The position numbers were made by a program, and so were the translations under genes. A stretch of DNA of 64,000 nucleotides from Pseudomonas sp. MWU13-2105 (GTDB lineage Bacteria > Pseudomonadota > Gammaproteobacteria > Pseudomonadales > Pseudomonadaceae), in contig NZ_JALLIY010000002.1 in assembly GCF_023242315.1 (NCBI RefSeq), forward strand, positions 1 to 64,000, written 5' to 3'. How positions within the stretch are numbered: position 1 is the stretch's first letter; every line of letters begins with the position of its first letter. Shown here piece after piece: positions 34,968 through 45,301 of the stretch. The notes beneath the pieces were generated by a model, which saw only the letters and a list, made by a program, of their open reading frames with translations, searched no databases and had not been told where the DNA came from.

Positions 34968-35070
34968 GCCTTCGCGAGCAAGCTCTGCTCCCACGGGTTT
35001 TGTGTCGATCCCCGAATTCTGGGGCGCCCTTTTTTCCTCTGGGAGCCGGCTTGCCGGCGATGAGCGATAA
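34968..35070. repeat. Degenerate REP pair, GGGAGC type
   Basis: Left part TCGCGAGCAAGCTCTGCTCCCAC, right part CTCTGGGAGCCGGCTTGCCGGCGATGAGCG. The two arms belong to related but different REP subfamilies, so this is probably a decayed or composite element. It separates the LysE gene from the convergent LpoB-like gene. Confidence 0.6.
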
Positions 35071-35082
35071 CGCGCTCGCGGA

Positions 35083-35826
35083 TCAGTGCAGAACCCGTGG
35101 CGCCTCATCCGGCGGCAGGTTGTTGCGCAGCGGCGGAGCTGAACCCGGACCCATGTCCGGCCCGCCCAACTGCAGGCTCAACTGCCGCGCCACATCTTCG
35201 CCCAGCGCCTTGGACACATCACGCACCACCCGCGGCCGGTTCAGCGACACGTGGATGTCCCGGCTGTTGACCAGCTTGGTGTCCTGGCCTTCGCCCATGG
35301 CGGTGAACGCCGAAGTGATCTCGTAGGTGCGGGTGTTGATCAGGCTGAAATCGCCCACCAACGTCAGTCCCAGCACCGCCGAGTAGCTGTTGGTATTGGC
35401 CAGCTCGTTGATGTCCTGGGTGAAGTCGATGTCCGACACGGTGCCGAACAGCACGTAGTCGGCACCCTTGAAGCTGCCGCCCTTGATCCGCTTAATGACG
35501 TCGTAGACATCACCCTTGGAATTGGCGGTATAGGGCGTGCCCTGGACCAGCTGGAACATCCCGCTGCGCAGAATCTCACCCTTGATATCGCCAGTGAAGC
35601 GGCGCAGCTCGCCCTGCTCGATATAGCTGCTGCGGCTCTCGTACTCGTCGTAGCTCGATGAGCCACTGGCGCCGTAGTAGCTCTCCTGGTGGTTGTCCCG
35701 CGCCGAGATATTGTGGATGTACTGTTCCACCTGCGCCTGGTACGCCAGGTCCGCCACCGCCACCTTGGGCGCGGCCTGGACGCCAAAGGCGCAGACCAGG
35801 CCGATCATGCCAATCCATGCACGCAT
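35083..35826 (-). CDS. Exported LpoB/CsgG-like protein, not lipidated
   Basis: 247 aa. Signal peptide MRAWIGMIGLVCAFGVQA with an ordinary cleavage site and no lipobox. The mature protein begins PKVAVADLAYQ and has the pattern of the CsgG/LpoB/TolB-N alpha-beta fold (GEILRSGMFQLVQG; GADYVLFGTVSDIDF; FSLINTRTYEITSAFTAMGEG; ALGEDVARQLSLQL). A Ser/Tyr-rich insertion (ESYYGASGSSSYDEYESRSS) interrupts the first part. It starts 3 bp after the LpoB-type gene, so the two were probably made by duplication and act together. Function unknown; it may be a soluble periplasmic partner. Confidence 0.75.
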   Translation of the reverse strand: MRAWIGMIGLVCAFGVQAAPKVAVADLAYQAQVEQYIHNISARDNHQESYYGASGSSSYDEYESRSSYIEQGELRRFTGDIKGEILRSGMFQLVQGTPYTANSKGDVYDVIKRIKGGSFKGADYVLFGTVSDIDFTQDINELANTNSYSAVLGLTLVGDFSLINTRTYEITSAFTAMGEGQDTKLVNSRDIHVSLNRPRVVRDVSKALGEDVARQLSLQLGGPDMGPGSAPPLRNNLPPDEAPRVLH

Positions 35827-35829
35827 TGT

Positions 35830-36420
35830 TCAACGCTCCGTGGTTTTGCGGATCTCTTTTTCGTCCATCCATTCGGCCAGGCCGCTTTCGACGTCGATCA
35901 ATTGCAGGCTGAACTTGTAGAACACGTCCTTGTAATCGCTGCTGCGCTTGACGATCGAGCTGATCGACCCTTCCAGGCGGTACTTGGCGGCGATCATGTT
36001 GCCGGTCTTGCTGACGGTGCTCTTCTTGTACAGGCCGCTCTGGTTCTGCAGCTTCAGCTGGTCGACCTGGCTCTGCATCTCGGTGTTGTCGCTGGCGAAA
36101 CGGGCGGTGCCGCTCTTCATCAGTTGGGTCTTGATCGAGGTGGTGATCTCGCGGGTATCGATGTACTCGCTGGTCTTGTTCTTCACGTCATAGACCTGCA
36201 CCACCGGACGCCCTTGCAGGACGCCGGACTGGGCCAGGGAGCGAGTCATGGACTCGGCGATCATCTGCAGGTCGGTGGAGCCGAACTCATTGGTCACCAG
36301 TTCCACGGCCTTGGTGTCGCCGTAGCTGATGTTTCCGCCGCCCAGCACGGGCGAGGTGTTGTTGGCGCAGCCGCTGGCCAGCAGGGCGACGACGGCGAGG
36401 AGGGACAGGCGTGCAAACAT
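35830..36420 (-). CDS. lpoB: LpoB-type outer-membrane lipoprotein (penicillin-binding protein activator family)
   Basis: 196-aa lipoprotein, lipobox LLASGC (about residues 14-19), then a Ser/Gly-rich linker and the LpoB domain (DLQMIAESMTRSLAQSGVL; AAKYRLEGSISSIVKRSSDY; SLQLIDVESGLAEW). In E. coli LpoB activates the peptidoglycan synthase PBP1b. Pseudomonads are reported to use an unrelated activator, LpoP, so the role of this homologue is open. The gene follows a ycfL-type gene, the same neighbour as in E. coli (ycfL-lpoB). Start ATG 36420 with GAAGAG about 10 nt upstream. Confidence 0.82.
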   Translation of the reverse strand: MFARLSLLAVVALLASGCANNTSPVLGGGNISYGDTKAVELVTNEFGSTDLQMIAESMTRSLAQSGVLQGRPVVQVYDVKNKTSEYIDTREITTSIKTQLMKSGTARFASDNTEMQSQVDQLKLQNQSGLYKKSTVSKTGNMIAAKYRLEGSISSIVKRSSDYKDVFYKFSLQLIDVESGLAEWMDEKEIRKTTER

Positions 36421-36462
36421 GGAATGATTCTCTTCAAAAGGACGCGAGAGGGCGGCGTCGAC

Positions 36463-36840
36463 TCAGGGGGTTTTGACTTCAAGACGGAAATCGGTGGCCT
36501 TGGGCGTCGGCGCGATGGCCGGCAGGAAGGTGCTCTGGGCGCCATACAGGTTCAGGGTCTTCCAGACTTCGTCGTCGGCCACCGGGAAACCGTCGTTGCC
36601 CAACCAGGCGAAACGGTAATACATCATCTTGTTCTTGGTGCGGGTGTTGCTCAGCTGCACCTTGACGGTCAGGAAGCCGTTTTCCCGGGCGACGCGGATG
36701 GCCCCGACCTCGATGTTCTCCATTTCACCCATGGCGACGATCTTGCTCGCCGCGCTACCGGGGGCCGGAGGCGGAGGTGGAGGGGTGGCACACCCGGCCA
36801 GGAGGGCCAGGGCAACGACAGCAGTCAGTTTGAAACGCAT
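36463..36840 (-). CDS. ycfL: YcfL family lipoprotein (DUF1425)
   Basis: 125-aa lipoprotein: lipobox ALLAGC, a poly-Pro stretch (TPPPPPPAPGS) spanning from the membrane, then the DUF1425 beta-sandwich (VKVQLSNTRTKNKMMYYRFA, WLGNDGFPV). Function unknown; next to lpoB here and in enterobacteria. The start at 36840 has AAGGAG 8 nt upstream; the longer in-frame start at 36861 overlaps the preceding gene. Probably outer-membrane anchored, since residue 2 after the Cys is Ala, not Asp. Confidence 0.83.
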   Translation of the reverse strand: MRFKLTAVVALALLAGCATPPPPPPAPGSAASKIVAMGEMENIEVGAIRVARENGFLTVKVQLSNTRTKNKMMYYRFAWLGNDGFPVADDEVWKTLNLYGAQSTFLPAIAPTPKATDFRLEVKTP

Positions 36841-36857
36841 GCACGAGACTCCTTTCT

Positions 36858-38255
36858 TCAAGGTTGTTTGAGGCTGGCCACGGCCGTCGGCCCGGCATCC
36901 GCCAGTCGTTGAGTGGCTACGCCGCTGGTGAACACCTGGTTAGCCACGGCGCGCAGGCTGATCACCTGGTAGCGACGGTCGACCGTGAACGCTACGCGTG
37001 AGCCGCCGAGGGCGTTGGGCAGGGTGACCTGGTGTTCACCCTTTTTCAGCCGCACGCGTACTACCTGGGTGCTGTCCGGCAGGGTCCGCCAGGTACGGGT
37101 GTCGGCGCCTTCGAGGACTGCGGAAGTGATGCCCACGGCCAGCCCGGCCAGCGGGTTGGTCTTGTTCAGCTTGGCCTGCGCCGCGCCGCGGCTGATGGCT
37201 CGGACGCTGGTGCGCAGGATGATCCCCGGCATGTCGTCACGCAGGGCGCGGCGGGACATGGCGCTGGTGCTGCTGAGCAGGGTCAGGTTCTGCGGCTGGC
37301 CGTCCACGCCGATCTGGCCGAAGGTGGCCGTCGAGGTGTCGGCCTGGATGATCGGGAACGACAGCGGGGTGATCACCAGATGGTTGTCGATCGGCAGCGG
37401 CAGCGGGATGCTGATGGAGGCGCGGGACGGCGCCAGGCCGCTCTGCACGACGATCAGGATATCGCTGTCGTCGTCCTTGCCGGCGGGTTTGTCGAGATTG
37501 ACCAGCGCCTGCTCCAGCAGCGGCGTGTTCGGGCGCAGTTCGATCGCCTGGCGATAACCGGGGGCGGCGAGATCTTTCTCGCCGATGGCTTCGTAGACGA
37601 AACCGGCCAGGTAGTGGCTGAACGCGCTCTGGTAGCTGTTCTTCAGGCCGACCACGTCCGGGGCGTCGAGGCTGGCCACCGGATAGCCCTGGAGGTCCTT
37701 GTACTGGGTCTTGATGCCCTGCTGGCCGGCCTCGGTTTCACTCTTGAGGTATTGCTTGTCGCGCAGGTCGGCGATCACCGCTTCGCGCTCGTGGGTTTTC
37801 TTGATCGCGATGCGCGCGCCGTCGAAGTCGTTCAGCGCCAACCGGTTCAGTGCCATCTGGGTGGTCAGCATGACCTTTTCGTAGTCGTAGCCTTCGTAGC
37901 GGCGGACCTTGTCATTGACCAGGAAGCTGCCGAACTGGGCGAGGTACCTGGCACTGTCCAGTTTGACCGCGTCTTCCCACTGGCCGACCATCTGGTCGGC
38001 GCTGCCCCAGGCTTTCTGGCTGCCGGCCAGGTCACCCTTGGCCTGCAGCAACTCGCCTTTTTCGAAGTAATACAGCAGGTCCTTGTCCGCGTCGCCGTTG
38101 TTCTTTTCCAGCAGGGTCAGCGCCCCGTCGACATTCCCCGAGGCCAGTTGCTGGTTGGTTTGCGCCAGTTCAGTGTCGTAGCTGCGCATGATCGAACAGC
38201 CGGACAGCAAGGTCGCGGCGCCGAGGGCGAACGAGAGGAGGGCACGGGATGCCAT
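36858..38255 (-). CDS. COG3014 family lipoprotein, copy 2
   Basis: 465-aa lipoprotein with lipobox LLSGC (Cys20) and TPR-like helices (TNQQLASGNVDGALTLLEKN; YQSAFSHYLAGFVYEAIGEK; AAPGYRQAIELRPNTPLLEQ) followed by a beta-rich C-terminal half ending with a repeat-like domain (TRTWRTLPDSTQVVRVRLKK). COG3014 has no known function. Strong similarity by eye, end to end, with the next gene upstream (38438-39784). Followed by ycfL after 17 bp. The ATG at 38255 has AGGGA upstream; the extension to 38315 is not needed. Confidence 0.82.
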   Translation of the reverse strand: MASRALLSFALGAATLLSGCSIMRSYDTELAQTNQQLASGNVDGALTLLEKNNGDADKDLLYYFEKGELLQAKGDLAGSQKAWGSADQMVGQWEDAVKLDSARYLAQFGSFLVNDKVRRYEGYDYEKVMLTTQMALNRLALNDFDGARIAIKKTHEREAVIADLRDKQYLKSETEAGQQGIKTQYKDLQGYPVASLDAPDVVGLKNSYQSAFSHYLAGFVYEAIGEKDLAAPGYRQAIELRPNTPLLEQALVNLDKPAGKDDDSDILIVVQSGLAPSRASISIPLPLPIDNHLVITPLSFPIIQADTSTATFGQIGVDGQPQNLTLLSSTSAMSRRALRDDMPGIILRTSVRAISRGAAQAKLNKTNPLAGLAVGITSAVLEGADTRTWRTLPDSTQVVRVRLKKGEHQVTLPNALGGSRVAFTVDRRYQVISLRAVANQVFTSGVATQRLADAGPTAVASLKQP

Positions 38256-38437
38256 GGGATCTTCCCTGATGAAAAAAATCAGCCGAGCATGCTGGTCGGG
38301 CTGAGAAGGACCCATTGAGAGGGAAAGCGGCTACCCTGCCAATTCCTCATGAATCGAGGAGCTTTTAATGCCCTATCGCGATAACGAGGACGCGCCAGTA
38401 TAACTGTGGCCATTGGCTATGTAATGGCTTTTTAGCC

Positions 38438-39784
38438 TCATCCGGGCAGGAGGAACACCCGGTTGCCGATGACCCGCAGGCTGACCACCTGGAAGGGATG
38501 CTCGATATTCAGGCTGACCGGTACCGCGCCCTTGACGCCTGCCAGCAGCAATTTGTGCGCCCCGGGCTTGAGGCGCAGGCGCATGACCAGCGTGTTGTCC
38601 GGCAGGGTGCGCCAGGTGCGGGTGTCGGAGTCGCTGGTGAAGCCCTGGTAAACCGAAGAAGCCTTGTCCGGCTTGCGTTTGTTCTCCTGGGCCTGCATTC
38701 CGGCATTGAAGCGTGCGCTCGAAAGGGCGAAGTTGATGATCGCGGGCATGTCGTCGTGCAGGGTGCGCAATGACATGTCGGTCGTACTGTTGAGCAGGGT
38801 CAGCGACTGTGGTTTGCCATCCACGCTGATCTGCTTGAGGGGCGCTGTCGACTTGTCGGCTACCAGCACCGGAAAAGGCTGGTTCACGGTGATCACCTGG
38901 CCGTCCTCGGTCTGCACCTGGATGGGCACGCGTATGGAAATGAGTGCCGGGGCCAGGCCGGTCTGGACGATGATCAGCACGTCGCTGTCAGGGGCGGTGT
39001 CGGCGGCCTTGCCCAGGTTGGACAGGGCTTTTTCCAGCAGCGGTGTATTGGGCCGCAACTCGATGGCCTGGCGGTAACCCGGCGCGGCGAGGTCGCGTTC
39101 GCCCAGGGCTTCATAGACGAAGCCGGCGAGGTAATGGCTGAACGCACTCTGGTAGCCGTTTTTCAGGGCAATGACCTGCGGCGAGTCGAGGGTCGTCACC
39201 GGGTAGCCCTGCAGGTCCTTGTAGCGCAACTTGATGCCTTTGGCCTTGGCCTGGTCTTCGACCGCCAGGTATTGCTTGTCGCGCTGGGCGGCGATGAGGG
39301 CTTCGCGCTCGTGGCTTTTCTTGATATCGACGCGGGCGCCGTCGAAGTCGTTGCGGGCCAGCTGGTTGAGGGCCATTTGCGTGGTCAGCATGACCTTCTC
39401 GTAGTCATAGCCCTCGTAGCGATGCAATTTGTCGCCGATGAGTCCGATGCCGAGGATCTGGTCGAGCCCCAGGTTCTTCAGGGTGGCGACGACCTGCGTC
39501 CCTTCTTCGTACTGGGACACCTGTCGGTCCGCCGTGCGCCAGGCGTCCTGGCTGCGAGACAGGTCGCCCTTGACCCGCAGCAGTTCGCCTTTTTCCAGGG
39601 AATAGAGCAGGTCCTTGTCGTCCCAGGGGTTGTGTTGCTCCAGCAACTGCAGCGCGCCATCGACGTTGCCCGAGATCAACTGCTCGTTGGTGGCCTGGAG
39701 TTCCCGGTCGTAGTTGTGAAGTAGCCCGCAACCGCCCAGGAGCAGCGCACAGCAGAGCAGCGTGAGTAAAAGGCGGGAGGGCAT
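38438..39784 (-). CDS. COG3014 family lipoprotein, copy 1
   Basis: 448-aa lipoprotein, lipobox LLLGGC, with the same domain order as its neighbour: TPR-like helices (TNEQLISGNVDGALQLLEQH; YEGYDYEKVMLTTQMALNQL; YRQAIELRPNTPLLEKALSN), then a beta-rich half (TRTWRTLPDNTLVMRLRLKP). It differs by an insertion near residue 110 (NLGLDQILGIGLIGD) and in the loop after the TPR region. 182 bp separate it from copy 2, enough for a second promoter. Function unknown. Probably the first gene of the envelope cluster. Confidence 0.82.
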   Translation of the reverse strand: MPSRLLLTLLCCALLLGGCGLLHNYDRELQATNEQLISGNVDGALQLLEQHNPWDDKDLLYSLEKGELLRVKGDLSRSQDAWRTADRQVSQYEEGTQVVATLKNLGLDQILGIGLIGDKLHRYEGYDYEKVMLTTQMALNQLARNDFDGARVDIKKSHEREALIAAQRDKQYLAVEDQAKAKGIKLRYKDLQGYPVTTLDSPQVIALKNGYQSAFSHYLAGFVYEALGERDLAAPGYRQAIELRPNTPLLEKALSNLGKAADTAPDSDVLIIVQTGLAPALISIRVPIQVQTEDGQVITVNQPFPVLVADKSTAPLKQISVDGKPQSLTLLNSTTDMSLRTLHDDMPAIINFALSSARFNAGMQAQENKRKPDKASSVYQGFTSDSDTRTWRTLPDNTLVMRLRLKPGAHKLLLAGVKGAVPVSLNIEHPFQVVSLRVIGNRVFLLPG

Positions 39785-40075
39785 CGGGTGTCGTTCCTTG
39801 TCTTGCCGTGGCCGATTTGCAGATGGTGAGCGTTAACGCAAGACATCTGACACCCAGGGGAACCGGTGGGAGCTGGCTTGCCGGCGATAGCGCGGGTGAA
39901 TATTACATCGCCATCATTGACCCGCCACACTCCTCGCTGCCACCGAGAGGGGTTTTTTCGGCATCACGCCGCCTGAGCGGGATCAAAAACATTCAGGATT
40001 CGGGCCGATCAGGGTTGAGCCAAACGCATTGAGAGGGAACAATGTGTTACTTCGCATTTAGATTTAGGTTTTTCC
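39785..40075. other. Divergent promoter region with a single REP
   Basis: 291 bp between the COG3014 gene (minus) and the iron permease gene (plus). It contains one unpaired REP-like sequence at 39867-39893 (GGTGGGAGCTGGCTTGCCGG). No Fur box or other operator was recognised. Confidence 0.5.
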
Positions 40076-41977
40076 ATGACTCTTCCCTCTCGTTTCCTGG
40101 CGTGGCTGATGCTGCCGCTGTTCGCTCTGTGCAGCGCCAACCTGCTGGCGGAAACAGTGGAGGGCGCACCCCAGGCCCTGCACCTGCTGGATTACATCGG
40201 CGCGGACTACCCGCCCACGGTGCGCGCGGGCCAGGTGGTCGACGACTCCGAGTACCGCGAGCAGCAGGAATTTATCAAGGTCCTGCAAGGGCTGGTCGCT
40301 GCGTTGCCGGCCAAGCCGGAGCAGGCCGAGCTGGTGCTGGGCGTCGAGCGTTTGCAGGCGGCCGTGAGTGCTCGGGAGGAGGGTGAAAGCGTTGCCCGCC
40401 AGGCCCGGCAACTGGGGGCGAAGCTGGCGGTGGCCTATGAGGTCAGCCAGGCCCCGATCATTACCCCGGATCCGACTCGCGGCGCGCCGCTCTATGCCCA
40501 GCACTGTTCGGTGTGTCATGGCGAGGCGGGGGCCGGCGACGGCCCGGCCGGTGTCGGCCTGACACCGCCGCCCGCCAACCTGCGCGATGCCGCGCGGCTG
40601 GATCGGCTGAGTCTCTATGCGATCTACACCACCCTCGGCCTGGGCGTCGAAGGCACCGATATGCCGGCGTTCGCCGACCAGTTGGATGAGCGTCAACGTT
40701 GGGACCTGGCGACTTACATTGCCGGCTTCAGTGCCGCTCCTGCTGCTACCAACAGCGAGAAAACCTATAACCTGGCCGATCTGGCCCGCTCGACGCCGGC
40801 TGAAGTGCAGGCCGCCGAAGGCCCTGCCGCCGCCGTCAGCTTCCGTGCCCAGCGCGCCCAGCCGCCACAGGTCAAGCGCGGTCCGGGGCAATTGCTTGAC
40901 TACACCGCGACAACCCTGGACAAGAGCCTTGCGGCCTACCGTGCCGGCGATCGTGAGCAAGCCTACGACCTGTCCGTTGCCGCCTACCTGGAAGGCTTCG
41001 AGCTGGTGGAAAGCTCCCTGGACAACGTCAATGCCACGCTGCGCAAGGATAGCGAGAAGTCGCTGATGGCTTATCGGCAAGCGCTGCAGGACGGCTTGCC
41101 GCTGGAGCAGGTCGAGCAGCGCCTGAGTGTGGCCAAGGGCAAGCTCAAGGAGTCGGCCGACCTGCTGGGCAACGATGGCCTGAGTCAGTCGCTGAGCTTT
41201 ATTTCCGGGCTGCTGATTCTGCTGCGCGAAGGCCTGGAAGCCATCCTGGTGTTGGCGGCGGTACTGGCCTTCCTGCGCAACACCGGCCAGCAGTCGGCGG
41301 TGCGCAGCGTGCATGTCGGCTGGGGCCTGGCGCTGTTCGCCGGGTTGCTGACCTGGGCGGCCGCGGCCTACCTGATCGATGTCAGCGGCGCCCAGCGTGA
41401 ACTGCTGGAGGGTTTCACGGCGTTGTTCGCCAGCGTCATGGTGCTCTGGCTCGGGGTCTGGATGCATGACCGGCGACATGCGGCGGCCTGGCAGGACTAT
41501 ATCAAGAGCAGCCTGGTCAGTGGCGGCGGACGCTTCGGCTTCGCGCTGCTGGCGTTCTTCTCGGTGTACCGCGAGTTGTTCGAAGTGATCCTGTTCTATG
41601 AAACCCTCTGGCTGCAAGCTGGCCCCGCCGGGCACAACGCCGTGCTGGCCGGTGCCGGCACCGCGCTGGTGCTGCTGATCGGCCTGGCCTGGGTGATCCT
41701 GCGCGGTTCGGCAAAGCTGCCGCTGGCACTGTTCTTCGGGATCAATGCCGGGTTGCTCTGCGCCTTGTCGGTGGTGTTTGCCGGACACGGGGTCAAGGCC
41801 CTGCAGGAAGCCGGGATCTTCGGCACGCGGCCGGTGGCGTTCTTCGAGTTCGACTGGTTGGGGATTCATGCCGACGCCTACTCGCTGGGCGCCCAGGCGC
41901 TGGCGTTGCTGGCGATTGTGGTGTTGTACGGCCGCAGCCGGTTGGCGGAAAAGCGTCGGGTCCAGGCGGCTGCCTAG
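40076..41977 (+). CDS. FTR1-type iron permease fused to cytochrome c
   Basis: 633 aa: a signal peptide (to about residue 26), a periplasmic helical region, a c-type haem domain (CSVCH, residues 144-148; axial Met in GTDMPAFAD), another helical periplasmic stretch, then a seven-helix FTR1 permease. The permease has both iron-handling motifs, REGLE (384-388) and RELFE (499-503). FTR1 proteins import iron after ferrous oxidation; the built-in cytochrome suggests that electrons from Fe(II) pass to the respiratory chain. Related to EfeU and FtrC systems but without EfeO/EfeB genes nearby. Intact and apparently monocistronic. The ribosome site is weak. Confidence 0.9.
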   Translation: MTLPSRFLAWLMLPLFALCSANLLAETVEGAPQALHLLDYIGADYPPTVRAGQVVDDSEYREQQEFIKVLQGLVAALPAKPEQAELVLGVERLQAAVSAREEGESVARQARQLGAKLAVAYEVSQAPIITPDPTRGAPLYAQHCSVCHGEAGAGDGPAGVGLTPPPANLRDAARLDRLSLYAIYTTLGLGVEGTDMPAFADQLDERQRWDLATYIAGFSAAPAATNSEKTYNLADLARSTPAEVQAAEGPAAAVSFRAQRAQPPQVKRGPGQLLDYTATTLDKSLAAYRAGDREQAYDLSVAAYLEGFELVESSLDNVNATLRKDSEKSLMAYRQALQDGLPLEQVEQRLSVAKGKLKESADLLGNDGLSQSLSFISGLLILLREGLEAILVLAAVLAFLRNTGQQSAVRSVHVGWGLALFAGLLTWAAAAYLIDVSGAQRELLEGFTALFASVMVLWLGVWMHDRRHAAAWQDYIKSSLVSGGGRFGFALLAFFSVYRELFEVILFYETLWLQAGPAGHNAVLAGAGTALVLLIGLAWVILRGSAKLPLALFFGINAGLLCALSVVFAGHGVKALQEAGIFGTRPVAFFEFDWLGIHADAYSLGAQALALLAIVVLYGRSRLAEKRRVQAAA

Positions 41978-42009
41978 TGCCTGCGGGAACTTGAGAACCC
42001 TGCCGACCT

Positions 42010-42099
42010 TGTGGGAGCGGAGCTTGTCGGATCGCCGCACCGCCGCGAAGCTTTTGGCGGCTTTGAGGGCCCTTTCGCGGGCAAGCTCCGCTCCCACAG
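42010..42099. repeat. REP pair, GGGAGCGG type
   Basis: Left TTGTGGGAGCGGAGCTTGTC, right its near-complement GCAAGCTCCGCTCCCACA, enclosing about 50 bp that includes CGCCGCGAAGCTTTTGGCGG. Different subfamily from the GTGGCGAG elements. Just downstream of the iron permease stop codon. Confidence 0.85.
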
Positions 42100-42240
42100 G
42101 GATCGCGTTGACCTACCGGGAACGTGTTCGACGTTCCCTGATTTCTGGCGTTAAATGTCTACGGCTTTGGCATTCATTGTCAGCGGATTTTTCCGTGACA
42201 GCCCCTAATCTTTGCAGATCGACTCTGGAAGGTTGGCCCT

Positions 42241-43459
42241 ATGGACTTCGTGCCTTACGCGGTACCGTTTTTCATTGCCCTGATCGTTATCGAGCTGCTC
42301 GCCGATCGCTGGCGTGGCGTGAGCAACTATCGGTTGGCGGATGCCATCAACAGCATGAGCACCGGCGTGCTGTCGACCACCACCGGGCTGCTGACCAAGG
42401 GCGTCGGGATTCTCAGCTACGCCTTTGCGCTGCAGCACCTGGCGCTGTTCGAACTGTCCGCGCAAAAGCCCTGGGTCTGGGTGTTCGCCTTTGTCGCCTA
42501 CGACTTCTGCTACTACTGGCTGCACCGTATGGGGCACGAGCGCAATATCCTCTGGGCCGCCCATTCGGTGCATCACCAGAGCGAGGACTACAACCTCAGC
42601 ACCGCCCTGCGCCAGACCAGCACCGGTTTCCTGCTGAGTTGGATCTTCTATCTGCCGCTGGCGGTGCTCGGCGTGCCGCTGGTGGTGTTTATCAGCGTGG
42701 CCTCGCTGAACCTGTTGTATCAGTTCTGGGTACATACCCGCCACGTGCCCAAGCTGGGCTGGTACGAATGGTTCTTTGTCACGCCGTCCAACCATCGGGC
42801 GCACCATGCGCAGAACGCGCTCTACATGGATCGCAACTACGGCGGGGTGTTCATCCTCTGGGACCGGCTGTTCGGCACCTTCCAGGAAGAGGACGAGCGC
42901 GAGCCGGTGATCTTCGGCGTGACCACGCCGCTGGCCAGCTGGAACCCGTTGTGGGCCAACCTGCAGTTCTATGCGCAGCTATGGGCCGATGCGCGGCGTG
43001 CGCAAAGCCATTGGGACAAGCTGCGGATCTGGTTTATGCGCACTGGCTGGCGTCCGGCCGATGTCGCGGCCAAATACCCGCTGAACAAGCCGGACCTGAG
43101 CCAGTTCCGCAAGTTCGAAGTCCCCCTGGAGGTACGTCAGCAGGTTTACCTGGCCCTGCAGTTCGCGCTGTATGTCGGCTTGGGCAGTTATCTGATGAAT
43201 TTCGCCGAGCATTTGCCGCTGGCGGCACTGCTGCTGGGCGCTGGCAGCCTGGTGCTGGGGTTGTTCGTGCTTGGCGCGGCGCTGGAGAATCGTCCCTGGG
43301 CGTTGCGGCTGGAGCTGGTCCGCCTGGCGTCCAACCTGCCGTTGGTCTGGTGGGCGCCGTTGGTCGGGCTGTGGCCGGCCAGCCCGTTGGGCTGGGTCGC
43401 TGTGTTCAGTTACAGCCTGTTGAGCCTGATCGGTCTTTATTACTGCGGCAAACCGCGGG

Positions 43460-43482
<23 letters not shown>
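42241..43482 (+). CDS. Sterol desaturase / fatty acid hydroxylase superfamily protein
   Basis: 413-aa integral membrane di-iron enzyme. The three histidine clusters that bind the metals are present: HRMGH, HSVHH and HRAHH. N-terminal membrane helices precede the catalytic core; C-terminal of the usual fold is an extra region of about 130 residues with more membrane helices (VYLALQFALYVGLGSYLM; LGAGSLVLGLFVLGAA). It should hydroxylate or desaturate a lipid; the substrate is unknown. The 3' end overlaps the DedA gene tail-to-tail by 23 bases. Confidence 0.9.
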
Positions 43483-45283
<1,801 letters not shown>

Positions 45284-45301
45284 CCCTCACAGGAACACTC
45301 G

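Noticed and set aside
36838..36861. Start of the YcfL gene at 36861
   Set aside because: The lipoprotein signal begins at the ATG at 36840, which has AAGGAG at the right distance; the earlier start would overlap the upstream gene.
40064..42097. Open frame of 677 codons on the minus strand opposite the iron permease gene
   Set aside because: It is Gln/His/Arg-rich low-complexity sequence without a fold, caused by high third-position GC in the real gene, which has clear FTR1 and cytochrome motifs.
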